64,000 bases of DNA. It comes from Bathynomus jamesi. Its lineage: Eukaryota; Arthropoda; Malacostraca; Isopoda; Cirolanidae. Numbering within the stretch: the first letter of the stretch is position 1; every line of letters begins with the position of its first letter. Below the pieces are notes generated by a model that ran no database searches, was not told the DNA's origin, and saw nothing but the letters and a program-made list of their open reading frames with translations. The stretch covers positions 1,154,001-1,218,000 of the forward strand of contig JAJOZX010000481.1 in the NCBI GenBank assembly GCA_023014485.1, given 5' to 3'. Shown here piece by piece: positions 44,983 through 54,240 of the stretch. The position numbers and the translations under genes are program-made.

Positions 44983-45609
44983 TCACAGGCGTTGCATGTC
45001 CAAGTCTTTTAACCTGTTCAGATTTCCTATCAACGTTTTAGGGACATTTATTTGTTGTAGTCTTGCTTTAATATGCTTCCATCCTGATGGTGATGGCCTA
45101 TCCCACTTTCTCACCAGATCATGGACAATGTCTACGATATTCGATCCCTGTACCTTTGATCCTTCCACAATGATCTCCCCTGTATCGGTCCATTGTATGG
45201 CGGGATCCTCATTCAATAGATTATAAAGACTTAAGCCTTTACTCCTCAATGTAAGTGGGAGGGTATTTTTTAATACATGTTCGATATGTTGTGTGGCTAA
45301 TCTTTTTGGTTGGTCAGCTGTATCGTCGGGCACAGATCCTATGTCGCCATGTCCATCGTCCCCCGTGCTGTGCCTAATAACCACAGGAATCTCTGTAGGG
45401 CTCTTATAATTTTCGTACTCGTGAAGAAATTTCTGCAGAGCTTCTTGGTATAAGATTCTTTTCTCATCAGGTGTTTTTTCACTGTTTAATAGGGCTAACA
45501 ATTCGCTTTCCATTCTTTTAAGTCTGCTTTTACGGGGATCTAGATACGTGTCTGGATTCCTTTGCAGTGAAGCGTACACCTCGTGGGGAATCACTACCAC
45601 TTTCTTCAT
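44983..45609 (-). CDS. Conserved Polinton protein of unknown function (208 aa)
   Basis: Intact frame. The N-terminal half is helical and charged (RKSRLKRMESELLALLNSEK). A linker rich in Asp and Thr leads to a C-terminal domain with LYNLLNEDPAIQWTDTGEII, then GSNIVDIVHDLVRKW and INVPKTLIGNLNRL. I recall similar C-terminal blocks in Polinton-associated proteins of other animals, but no function is established to my knowledge. Its ATG overlaps the stop of the upstream 107-codon gene (TAATG), so it is co-transcribed with ATPase and integrase. Confidence 0.6.
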   Translation of the reverse strand: MKKVVVIPHEVYASLQRNPDTYLDPRKSRLKRMESELLALLNSEKTPDEKRILYQEALQKFLHEYENYKSPTEIPVVIRHSTGDDGHGDIGSVPDDTADQPKRLATQHIEHVLKNTLPLTLRSKGLSLYNLLNEDPAIQWTDTGEIIVEGSKVQGSNIVDIVHDLVRKWDRPSPSGWKHIKARLQQINVPKTLIGNLNRLKDLDMQRL

Positions 45610-45932
45610 TATATTAATCTAGTCAGTAAAGGACCCAAAACTGAAAATAAGATGGGGAGAAATGACCCTCCTGTTTGTACAATAATTCGTTTTTTCTTCG
45701 CTACAGTTTGGCTTTTACGAGCGAGTGCACGTATTATGTTCTTGTAGCGGCGTAGGCGAGCCTTCTGATGGGTTTTCATTGATACATTGCAATTTATAAC
45801 GTTAAGACAGATTTCACAGATGCATTTTAAAAAGTCGGCATCGATATTTTTAATAAACATCTGCTGCAATGCCCGGGGCAGTCGATGATAGATTTTTATT
45901 AATTCACGGTATTTCTTTAGTCTCTTTGTCAT
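45609..45932 (-). CDS. Small Polinton protein with basic body and hydrophobic C-terminal tail (107 aa)
   Basis: Two Cys-containing helices (FLKCICEICLNVINCNVSM) and a Lys/Arg-rich middle (KARLRRYKNIIRALARKS) are followed by RIIVQTGGSFLPILFSVLGP and a final LLTRLI. The Gly-Gly then hydrophobic tail is widespread in Polinton small proteins and could insert into membranes or mature at GG through the element's protease. Start ATG overlaps the ATPase stop as ATGA. Confidence 0.6.
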   Translation of the reverse strand: MTKRLKKYRELIKIYHRLPRALQQMFIKNIDADFLKCICEICLNVINCNVSMKTHQKARLRRYKNIIRALARKSQTVAKKKRIIVQTGGSFLPILFSVLGPLLTRLI

Positions 45933-46567
45933 TCTGGAATATACACCGTTTCAGGCTCGTTTGGAAATATATTCGTTCGCAGAAGCACTCTAAACGTGTT
46001 TCGCGGATGAAGGTCGCAAAGCAAATATCCGTAACGCGTGCTTGTAGCTTCTTTATAAACTTCCAAAAACTCCTTACGCTGATTCGGGAACATTTGATTG
46101 GCTAATACCCCAATTTGTGATACATCTCTACGTTGCGCGAATAAGACTAGATATTGCGTATTTAACGACACATCGCGCATGTATCTATTTTTGAAAAATA
46201 GATTCTGATTGATGAAGAACACGCTTATGTTAAGATGGTGGGAGAATACTGTAAATGTCTCGGCAAACGTTTTATCCATCTCCAACATGAGATCGTCAAT
46301 TACAATGATTGTATGTTCATTTCCCTTTAACGAATTAACGTCATATACGCCTTTGTGGAACAAAATATCATCTTGGTACTCGTTGAACACTGATTGATAC
46401 GTCGAATAGCACCATATAACTTTACGCACAAATTTCGAGAACATCTCTCCCTTTTCTTTAATGATTTTAAGCATAAACACAGTTTTACCACATCCTGTAG
46501 GTCCAGATATAATACATGTGGATGGGCTCGTGAATCTGAATTTTTCTACAGAGTCCATTTCTAACAC
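45929..46567 (-). CDS. ATP: Polinton packaging ATPase (FtsK/HerA, A32-like; 212 aa)
   Basis: Motor predicted to pump the element genome into capsids. Walker A is GPTGCGKTVF (about residues 19-28) and Walker B is TIIVIDDLMLEM (about 84-95). A following SVFFINQNLF block with Asn/Gln resembles the sensor motif of A32-type ATPases, and a C-terminal arginine-rich stretch follows (LFAQRRD). The full length is open. It is the first gene of the minus-strand block, divergent from polymerase B across about 80 bp at 46568-46645. Confidence 0.9.
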   Translation of the reverse strand: MLEMDSVEKFRFTSPSTCIISGPTGCGKTVFMLKIIKEKGEMFSKFVRKVIWCYSTYQSVFNEYQDDILFHKGVYDVNSLKGNEHTIIVIDDLMLEMDKTFAETFTVFSHHLNISVFFINQNLFFKNRYMRDVSLNTQYLVLFAQRRDVSQIGVLANQMFPNQRKEFLEVYKEATSTRYGYLLCDLHPRNTFRVLLRTNIFPNEPETVYIPE

Positions 46568-46644
46568 GTCACACTCCTAAGTGGGTCATTTACAAAATAT
46601 TACAAATTTTGAGTGCTGTTCCTTATATTTCTTCTCCCACAGAA

Positions 46645-49600
46645 CCGTGAATGACGATGAGGTAGAGCAGCCCATCATTACGGATGACCTCGACGACAGT
46701 GTAGTTGTGATCTCCTCCCCTGCCAACGACCCTCACCAGCGATACCGGTAGCACGTCCAAAGCGGAGGTATGAGAACCCCACGTCAGGTATAAAGCGCCC
46801 GAAATACGCGCCTGTTGCAGCGGTAATAGATCCCCAACCCTCAACCTCTTACGCAACAAGCCCCCCAGCAGCACCTCCCGCTAATATATCCCCTTATTCA
46901 TCCGCCGCCCCCCGTTCTGTTAAGTCTACAATAATAGAGCCCCAACCCTCAACCTCCTACGCAACAGACCCCCCAGCAGCACCTTCCTCTAATATACCCC
47001 CTAATTCATCTGCCGCCCCCCGTTCTGTTGAGGATGGTATAACGCTCGAATTGGTGCGATCCGCAGCCCCCACCCCAGCCTTGACTAGAAATCGGTATAG
47101 AGTCAGGGTCGACCCTAGAGTCATGTATAGCAATGGAATTGAGCGCGGGTTACGCCGGGTTGTACAGCATATTATAGAGTTTGCTCTTCAGAATCGTGAC
47201 GAGCGTGAAGTCAGGACGAGTCTGTCCTTTGGATTCGGGTCAGATGACGGTGATGTAGACGATTATTGGGTGATAGTGCCATTTAGACGTTTGGCGGCTG
47301 AAGATGTAGAATATATATTAGGACGTATAATGCAAGCCGCCCAAAGTAGTATAGCCTTCAATATGGACAACTTCACGGTAAATATTGACCATGTATACCG
47401 TGTTGCGGGTCATAGTGCCATACCGTATACTCTTAACTTCAATTCTCCGACTATTTACCGAAAGCATATAAACGTCGATCGTGGTTGCGGCTTTATAGCA
47501 GTACTCTTAGCACGTATGTTTACTGTACAAAATACACGAACTCAAAAAATTTGGTTGCCTACAGTCGTGGAGCGTGCCCGTAAACTAGCTGTAGACTGTG
47601 AACTTGAATTTGACTGTAATATGGGTCCTGAAGAGCTGAGAAGGGTAGAACAGGAAATGAATGTCCGCATAGTTGTGTTTGGGTTGGATGATCGTCGTAG
47701 GACTGTGTATGTTTTTAAAAGCTGTGTGAGAGATCGTACAAGACCCCTACTTATTTTAGGATTGTCAGGGACAACGTATCTCCCCATCCGTAATATAAGG
47801 GGGCTTTACGCTAGTTATGACAAAAGTCGAAAATATGGGAGACATCATGATTTGTGTAAGGGGTGCCTCGAGTTTGCGGATGATATAGTGAGACATTGTA
47901 AAGAATGTCACATGGTATGTGAGCAGTGTAAAAGCACCAAATGTGAAAGCCGTGTAGTTGAAGCTGAGAAGAGAGACTGTGATGTGTGTAGACGCACATT
48001 TTTCAATAATATCTGTTTTGATTTCCATAAATCAATTGGCACGTGCAGGAAAATGAGAATCTGTGAATGTGGTATGTTTCACACAATGGATAATTGGGGG
48101 AAATTTAAGCACAAGTGTGACGTAATTCACTGTCCTACATGCCAGGAGGAATATAAGGCTGGAGTAAAGCATGTATGTTATATGAAAGATGCTAAGCCTA
48201 AAAATAACCCTTGTATAACTGTATACTACGATATAGAAACATATACGAACGCTGAAACCAAAGAGGTAATTCCACATTTACTTGTGAGCCAGACCATCTG
48301 TGATGAGTGTATGGGTATCGAATGTGACGAGTGCCCCAAATGTGGTAAACGGACAAACGTTTTTAAAACGAATGTCCGCGATAGTCCTGTGAAACTATTT
48401 GTGTCCTATATTGTCAAGTTAGCCGACAAGTTCAAAAAAATGACTGTGTATATTCTCGCCCATAACGGGGCAAAGTTTGACACGCAGTTCCTTTATAAGG
48501 AGTTGCTTGAACACGAATCCTCTGAGATATTTACAGGTGATCCATTGAAAAGAGGCAACAAATTAATACAGATGCAGATAAGAGGCAATGTACAATTTAA
48601 AGATACTTTATTATTCACACCTTGTAAATTAGCAAAGCTACCCAAGGTGATGGGAGTAGCAGCTGAAGTTTCCAAAGGATACTTCCCTTACACTTTCCTC
48701 ACCAGCGAGACTTTAAACTACGTAGGCCCACCACCCCCCAAACATTATTTTGACTGTATGGATGAACGTGAAGACTTTGATCGATACTACGACAGTTTTA
48801 ATGAAAGTAACCCTTATAATATAGCTGATGAATGTGAGCGTTATTGCGTGAATGATGTGCGCGTGCTTAGAGTATGTTTCCAGGCCTTTAGAAGGATGTA
48901 CATAGCCCGTTTCAAATGCGATCCACTGCAAGTCGCAACCACCATCGCATCATTATGTTTTACGGTGTTCAAGAATAACTTCATGCCTAAAGACACCTTA
49001 GCCATTATTCACCGAAACAACCCCGCAGTTACGGACAAGGCTATTTACTGGCTCATACACCTACAGCAACAGACAGGTGTATACATAAAGCACGCCCGCA
49101 ACACGGGTGAAGTACCCATTAAGATTAATGGACGTGTTTTTTGGGTTGATGGGTTAAGTGAAAACCGTGTCACTGGTGTGAAGACTGTGTACTCCTTTAA
49201 CGGTTGCTGGTGGCATGGATGCCCCCGTCCTGAGTGCGGAATCACCGGAGATATCCACGGTAGGTCTCCTGCCGACTGTCTCGCATCAACCCGCACCCGC
49301 GATCAACTTATAGGATCACAGTTCACTCACAAAGTCTTGTGGGAGCATGAATATGATGCACGGATGGAGACAGACGAGGTGTACCGTGAGGAAATAAAAA
49401 CGATCAAGCGTTCAATGGTGCTGGATCCTCTCAAATGTGGTGATAGCTTGTTTGGAGGACGTACAAATCCTTTCAGACTATACTTTCCACCTACGGAGGG
49501 CGTGAAGCTCCATTACTACGATTTCTGTTCTTTATACCCATACGTGATGAAGAGCAATCCGTACCCCGTGGGCGCTCCTGAGAAACTGGTGGGACCTAGC

Positions 49601-50805
49601 CTACCCTCCATCAATGAATTTTCAAAAAATTTGAATGATCGTTACTTTGGGCTCTCTTTCGTAGACGTACTCCCCCCACGCAATTTATGGATGCCGATCT
49701 TACCTGTCGTTATCGACGACAAGCTCATGTTTCCCCTGTGCGTGAAGTGCGCGGAAGAGGATAACGGCGATGTAACCATATACCCCACCAGCGTAAGATC
49801 AGAGGCGTATATACAAGTCCTGAGTTGGCCCTAGCCGTACGCCATGGTTATAGAATACTGAAGATACATGAGGTGTGGAGGTTTCAGAAGCTACCCAACC
49901 TTTTCACACCATATATAAACACCTTTTTGAAGGATAAGGTTGAGGCATCAGGGTATCCGCGAGGAGTTGATACCGAAGATGAAAAGTCTGCCTATATTCA
50001 ACGTTACCGCGACCGCGAAGGTATACAACTTGATCGTGTCCAAATTGTAAAGAATCCTGGCAAGCGCTTTAGTGCAAAGTTGTGTCTAAACAGTCTATGG
50101 GGAAAATTTGCGCAGAATACCGGCAGAGGGAGCATTCATTTGGCACAAAGTTATAGCGATGTCTGGGATTATGCCAATGCCCCCGATAAAGAGGTCATGG
50201 AGATCGTAAATGTAGGTAATACTTACGTAATAAAGTACAACAACACTGAATTTGCCACAGATACCTCAAGGGTTACAAACATACCTGTGGCCAGCTTCAC
50301 AACAGCCTACGCCCGTATAAAACTTTGGGGTCTATTGCATTCTCTTGGGCGGAGAGTATTGTATGCCGATACAGATAGCGTGATATTCACAGAGAGGGAG
50401 GGTGAATACATGCCCACTATTGGGGAGTTCCTCGGCGAGCTCACTGATGAGATCAAGGATGAGTATGGGGACAACGCATACGCCGACTCTTTTGCCTCAA
50501 CAGGACCTAAGACTTATGGGGTACGGGTCAGGGTGGGGGAGGAAATGAAATATATCGTGAAGGCAAAGGGTATTACGCTCAACCATGCGAATCGGGAGGT
50601 TGTTAACTTTGAGTCGTTGAAGGATCTAGTATGTTTGGACGATGATGAACAACCTCCCCAACTAATTGTAGGCACCCACAATTTTCGGGCGCAGAAGCTG
50701 GGGGGCGTGAAGGAACTTAGGGGTACGAAGGTGTGCCGTAACACCTATAGGAAACGTTACCAGTTACCTGGTACCTATGATACCGTACCCTTTGGATACC
50801 AATGA
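46645..50805 (+). pseudogene. POLB: Polinton protein-primed DNA polymerase B, broken
   Basis: The main frame (open through 47051-49834) continues upstream without a stop to 46688 and carries a Pro/Ala/Ser-rich N-terminal repeat. The first acidic codons (46645-46740) are in another frame and start at GTG where an ATG would be expected. A conserved region (RGCGFIAVLLARMF) is followed by a Cys/His-rich zinc-finger-like zone (about 47857-48183). The 3'-5' exonuclease motifs are YYDIETY (48224), AHNGAKFD (48458) and YCVNDVRVL (48842). Motif A is YYDFCSLYPYV (49513). A frameshift near 49800 moves the rest to the frame 49825-50805, with motif B KLCLNSLWGKFAQ (50077) and motif C YADTDSVIF (50362). 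All catalytic residues are present, so two indels alone inactivate it. Confidence 0.92.
46831..47036 (+). repeat. In-frame tandem duplication in the polymerase N-terminus
   Basis: Two units of about 105 bp, beginning CCCCAACCCTCAACCTC at 46831 and at 46939, encode PQPSTSYAT followed by PPAAP and SSAAPRSV twice. The divergence is a few substitutions and the frame is kept, so the region is a coding, probably disordered, linker. Confidence 0.8.
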
Positions 50806-50839
50806 TGCTTCTATTGTTAACTCACACGTCTTGTATATA

Positions 50840-51039
50840 ATCGTATCTATTGATTTATTACACGTATTTGTAAATATATATATATAACTTGAATATCTCG
50901 TTCATTAAATCGTATTTGTAAATATATATATATATATAACTTGAATATCTCGTTTATTAAATCGTATTTGTAAATATATATAACTTGAATATCTCGTTTG
51001 TTAAATAAATCATGTTTCAAATAGCGTTTCACTTTCTCC

Positions 51040-51076
<37 letters not shown>
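50840..51076. repeat. A+T-rich tandem repeat and (TG)n tract
   Basis: Three units of CGTATTTGTAAATATATA followed by AACTTGAATATCTCGTT (about 50865-51000), then a (TG)n run at 51041-51076. They separate the polymerase from the right-arm genes. Confidence 0.85.
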
Positions 51077-51078
<2 letters not shown>

Positions 51079-51192
51079 GTGAAAGTTCTAAGCTCCGCCC
51101 ACTGTAAGACCGTGAGTCATGCTACTATCTGGGAGTCCCTGCGTGGTCAGTCGACCGCAGTAAGCCCGAGAGATCATCAGACGTGTATTCAA

Positions 51193-51450
51193 ATGGCTAC
51201 CTTTAATATTGCTTGCACAACGTTTACGAAATGGTATTCAGTAAAGTGCCAGGATGTGGTGGATACCGAAAAACTTCCTATTCCTCCCTCCTATGCCTCT
51301 TTTAAAAACACATTGGATTGTGCGAAGTTCCAAGATGTACAAATACTCTACGGATGTTCTGGTGAGACCGTTGAAGGCTTTCGTTGCACAGACGATGTGC
51401 TGAAGTATACTGCAGAGCTAAACTTTATAAAGTCTCACTACACACCGTGA
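51193..51450 (+). CDS. Right-arm Polinton ORF of unknown function (85 aa)
   Basis: The frame is open further upstream into the (TG)n tract, but the first plausible start is the ATG at 51193 (MATFNIACTTFTKWYSVK). The peptide has five Cys and ends AELNFIKSHYTP. I do not recognise it. It could also be the end of a gene whose start was replaced by the repeat. Confidence 0.4.
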   Translation: MATFNIACTTFTKWYSVKCQDVVDTEKLPIPPSYASFKNTLDCAKFQDVQILYGCSGETVEGFRCTDDVLKYTAELNFIKSHYTP

Positions 51451-51489
51451 AGTAAAAGAAACAACGCGTGCAGAAGAGAAGCAGCAGGT

Positions 51490-51975
51490 ATGGATAATGA
51501 GTCTTGCTGATGGGTGGTGTGACAAGCGGTATTACGTCATGCTACACCATGTCGATTACTCATACCCTACGACTGAAAATGTGAATCTCGTGATCATGGA
51601 CAATCTTAAGTATTTTATCACTATATTAACGTATATCATGATGAGGTTCGTAGTGAGGTTGTGGCTAGTGCCCTGCGTGAATTTTTAACAGAGTTTAGAG
51701 ACGAGTATCGTTTGATGGGCAGAAAGGAAAAATATGAACATATGTTCCTCTCAAAGTGCGCCGGAGTGTGGAGATGTTTAGTAAAACATAAAATGTTCCT
51801 AGTTCTTATCCAAACTGTCTGGTGCGTAGGCTGGTAGTGATGAAATTAATTCTTGTACCGAAATATGTACAACAATTCGACTCGCGGTCATACGAACAAG
51901 CCCATTCACGTATCATCGAGTCAGCCGCCCGTCGAACCATTCCTGCCTACCTGCGTGCCTCACACGGCTCATAGT
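51490..51975 (+). pseudogene. Right-arm Polinton ORF, unknown family, at least two frameshifts
   Basis: Coding-like sequence passes through three frames: YYVMLHHVDYSYPTTENVNL (51530), YHDEVRSEVVASALREFL then EYRLMGRKEKYEHM (about 51640-51740), and LVVMKLILVPKYVQQFDSR to a TAG at 51973 (about 51827-51975). Amino-acid composition is continuous across the breaks. No family is recognised. Confidence 0.5.
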
Positions 51976-52019
51976 TATCTCAGAGCTTGAGCCGAGTGGA
52001 CGTGCGCTCCTCGAATACG

Positions 52020-52733
52020 ATGGAACTTCCTTTGAGCAGCATTCTCAACGCCTCGTACGATGTGTCCGTGACGAAATCGTTGCGCGTGTTCAGGCGTAAT
52101 TCCGGTACCATTAGCTATGTACTGGAAACGGAATGTAGACCGACAAACAAACGGGTTTATTTAAGTATCGAGGAGATGAATAGAATCTTCGTGATAGTTG
52201 AGAAGTGGAGTGAAGATCGTTATAAAATACCTGCTAACGTAGGTACAAGAAGAGAGCAGATTAGTGACGCACCCTCATACGCCGTTGTATGTACGTTGTG
52301 TATAAATAACGATCGGCCGTGCATTGATATACGGCTGATGTGGAAGAATGCTTCTGATAATAACGCTCTTGTTCCTACGCGAAACCGTTTCATCCTCGAC
52401 AGAATGTTTGAAATCGTCGGATTCCGCAAGCTGAAACCTATATTAGACGCGCGTGTTACGGACATGCTTTATTTTGATACAGTACTTGAATACGCCTACA
52501 CCGCTCTGCTCGATGGGTTTACCGAGTGTAGGGCTGGTGAGAATGGTCTAGAGCTGGACGTTTATTTAAAAAGTTTAGACTCTTTGAAATACCATGAACT
52601 TTGGTACAAAGCAATTGATCGGTACAAGGCTGAGCTCACCTACACCGTTCACCCTGAAGAACTATTTCTTTATATAACGCGCAGTTGTCGTAACGATTTA
52701 GAAGATTATTTCAATTGCCGCTATGTTGAGTGA
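52020..52733 (+). CDS. Right-arm Polinton ORF of unknown function (237 aa)
   Basis: Start set at the first ATG (52020, MELPLSSILNASYDVSV); the open frame reaches 33 bp further up but only through a TTG. Mixed alpha/beta-looking sequence: SIEEMNRIFVIVEKWSEDRY, YAVVCTLCINNDRPCIDIRL, LDVYLKSLDSLKYHELWY. Ends LEDYFNCRYVE. No recognised motif. It overlaps the next ORF by 11 bp, so the two form a pair. Confidence 0.55.
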   Translation: MELPLSSILNASYDVSVTKSLRVFRRNSGTISYVLETECRPTNKRVYLSIEEMNRIFVIVEKWSEDRYKIPANVGTRREQISDAPSYAVVCTLCINNDRPCIDIRLMWKNASDNNALVPTRNRFILDRMFEIVGFRKLKPILDARVTDMLYFDTVLEYAYTALLDGFTECRAGENGLELDVYLKSLDSLKYHELWYKAIDRYKAELTYTVHPEELFLYITRSCRNDLEDYFNCRYVE

Positions 52734-53067
52734 GTTCACGATTGAAAAGCTCGAGTCGGTAGAAATAAACCCTCGATTGGAAAAGCGTGTTTATAAACTT
52801 GTGTTTAATAATGTAGCTAACGATGAACTCTTTGTGCGTGCTTTTGATTGTATTCTAGACGTATTTAAAGATGACTTACCAACCGGTTGTAAAGTGGGAA
52901 CAAAAATAGTACTGAACGATATGAAAGCCCTTCATATCGAATACAGGTTTCCCTATACTTTAAGCGGTGAAATATTATTAAGCCGCATATACTGCGTAAT
53001 GCAGAGCAATAATGATGTAATTGTAAACTCGATTAAGACCGAGTTTAGTATTTTGAAAAAAAAGTGA
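52723..53067 (+). CDS. Right-arm Polinton ORF of unknown function (114 aa)
   Basis: ATG at 52723 inside the end of the preceding gene. Predicted soluble alpha/beta protein (FTIEKLESVEINPRLEKRV, KVGTKIVLNDMKALHIEYRF), ending in a run of Lys. The last codons (KTEFSILKKK) and flank are repeated at about 53185-53225 by the tandem array that follows. Confidence 0.5.
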   Translation: MLSEFTIEKLESVEINPRLEKRVYKLVFNNVANDELFVRAFDCILDVFKDDLPTGCKVGTKIVLNDMKALHIEYRFPYTLSGEILLSRIYCVMQSNNDVIVNSIKTEFSILKKK

Positions 53068-53069
53068 AA

Positions 53070-53480
53070 TGTATTTATATATATTTTGCGTGATATTTCC
53101 CCTGTACGATTATATGCATATTTCTATTATTATTGAAATGTATATTTATTTCTATTTGAAATGTATATTTATTTTATATACTCGATTAAGACCGAGTTTA
53201 GTATTTTGAAAAAAAGTGAAATGTATTTATATATATTTTGCTTGATATTTCTCCTGTACGATTATGTACATATTTCTATTGAATTGTATTTATATATATT
53301 TTGCGTGATATTTCCCCTGTACTGTTATGTACATATTTCTATTGAAATGTATATTTATTTTATATATATCCATAATTGTGTGTATATATTTCCTGTACTG
53401 TTATATGCATATTCCTCAATTGAAATGTATATTTATTTTCTATATATTTATAATAAACAGAATGATGCAATGTTGTTTTA
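53070..53480 (+). repeat. A+T-rich degenerate tandem array
   Basis: Repeats of TGAAATGTAT, TATATATATTTTGCGTGATA, TTTCCCCTGTAC and TATGTACATATTTCTATT recur four to five times with changing order. One unit also contains the end of the previous ORF. The open frame at 53161-53508 is made by this repeat and is not counted as a gene. Confidence 0.8.
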
Positions 53481-53580
53481 CTTAATTATATCATGTTACG
53501 CCTTCTAAACCTACTACCGGTATTCTTTTAAGAAATATAATAATGCATACAACGGTATTGCGGTATCTGGCAATATTTAA

Positions 53581-53840
53581 GCCTTCTAAGCCAACTGGCT
53601 GATTAGGAGTCTATAATAGTGTATACAATGGTATCTGGCAACTCAGTCTTCGATTAGAATTAAATGAATACATGGCGCTATCTGGCAACTCAAGCCATTT
53701 ACGCCTTCTAAGCCAACTGGCTGATTAGGAGTCTATAATAGTGTATACAATAATAATGCTAAAAAGTGGTATCTGGCAACTCAGTCATCGATTAGAATTA
53801 AATGAATACATGGCGCTATCTGGCAACTCAAGCCATTTAC
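53581..53840. repeat. Sub-terminal tandem repeat of the Polinton right arm
   Basis: Two units (53581-53702 and 53703-53840) starting CCTTCTAAGCCAACTGGCTG and containing GGTATCTGGCAACTCAGTC and GGCGCTATCTGGCAACTCAA. A third partial unit merges into the terminal repeat. ATCTGGCAACTC also occurs (reverse strand) in the left arm at 37050-37090. Confidence 0.85.
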
Positions 53841-54126
53841 AGCCAACTGGCTGATTAGGAGCCTATAAAACAACGCCTACTCGGCTGAAGTCTTAATATG
53901 CACTTGGCTCCTGCCAGGTGAACACCTCTCCTCCTTCTTTCTGGTCCTTTGGGAAGAATAGCTTGGGGAGAACTCCGCCTCCAAGTTGCATGCCCCTTGC
54001 AACCACGGTTGGCAACAAAGGCCAGTACTCTTTTTTTTTTTTTTTGCAACACCCCCACCCCCCGTTGCAACATTACGTCATCACTTGCAACATTCTTGCA
54101 CTCTCCCCTTTTTCGGCTATACTACT
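53835..54126 (-). repeat. Right terminal inverted repeat of the Polinton
   Basis: Reverse complement of 36547-36840 with small differences: a longer A-run and a few substitutions in the G+C-rich block. It ends ...CGGCTATACTACT, followed by TTTGTG. Confidence 0.9.
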
Positions 54127-54238
54127 TTTGTGTATTGAAAACAATGGTGGACATATTGAGCACGTTCTGTAAATAAAAGCTTTTGTTTTGCCTTTTTTTA
54201 TTATTTTTCATATGATGCCGGACTTATGGGACACCCTG
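54127..54238 (+). pseudogene. Mariner-type transposase C-terminus and 3' end, right piece
   Basis: Begins with the second TTTGTG copy. Read in the frame left at 36546 it gives the remaining codons CIENNGGHIEHVL and a TAA, a normal end for this transposase type. After about 60 bp of flank the element end GACTTATGGGACACCCTG is followed by TA (54239-54240). Confidence 0.85.
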
Positions 54239-54240
54239 TA

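Larger units (their letters stand above)
36547..54126. mobile_element. Complete Polinton/Maverick (adintovirus-like), 17.6 kb
   Basis: The ends are inverted repeats beginning AGTAGTATAGCCGAAAAAGG at 36547 and at 54126 (reverse strand), with the 5'-AG start typical of Polintons. TTTGTG (36541-36546 and 54127-54132) is a perfect 6-bp target duplication, the size known for the group. Inside are all hallmark genes: protein-primed DNA polymerase B, retrovirus-type integrase, packaging ATPase, adenain-like protease, major capsid and penton-like proteins, plus small accessory ORFs. Gene polarity is a minus-strand virion/integration block (40728-46567) opposite a plus-strand polymerase and right-arm block (46645-53067). 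Integrase, penton, polymerase and one right-arm ORF are frameshifted, so this copy is a recent but inactivated integrant. Confidence 0.95.

Noticed and set aside
46597..46643. Pyrimidine-rich stretch with CCCACAG resembling a splice acceptor before polymerase B
   Set aside because: No matching upstream exon or donor was seen; divergent promoter space to the ATPase is too short.
46623..46874. Minus-strand ORF of 83 codons between ATPase and polymerase
   Set aside because: It is the antisense of the polymerase N-terminal coding region, whose plus-strand frame continues into the conserved polymerase.
51043..51192. Long Cys-Val N-terminal extension of the 51193 ORF
   Set aside because: It is translation of the (TG)n tract; first sensible start is the ATG at 51193.
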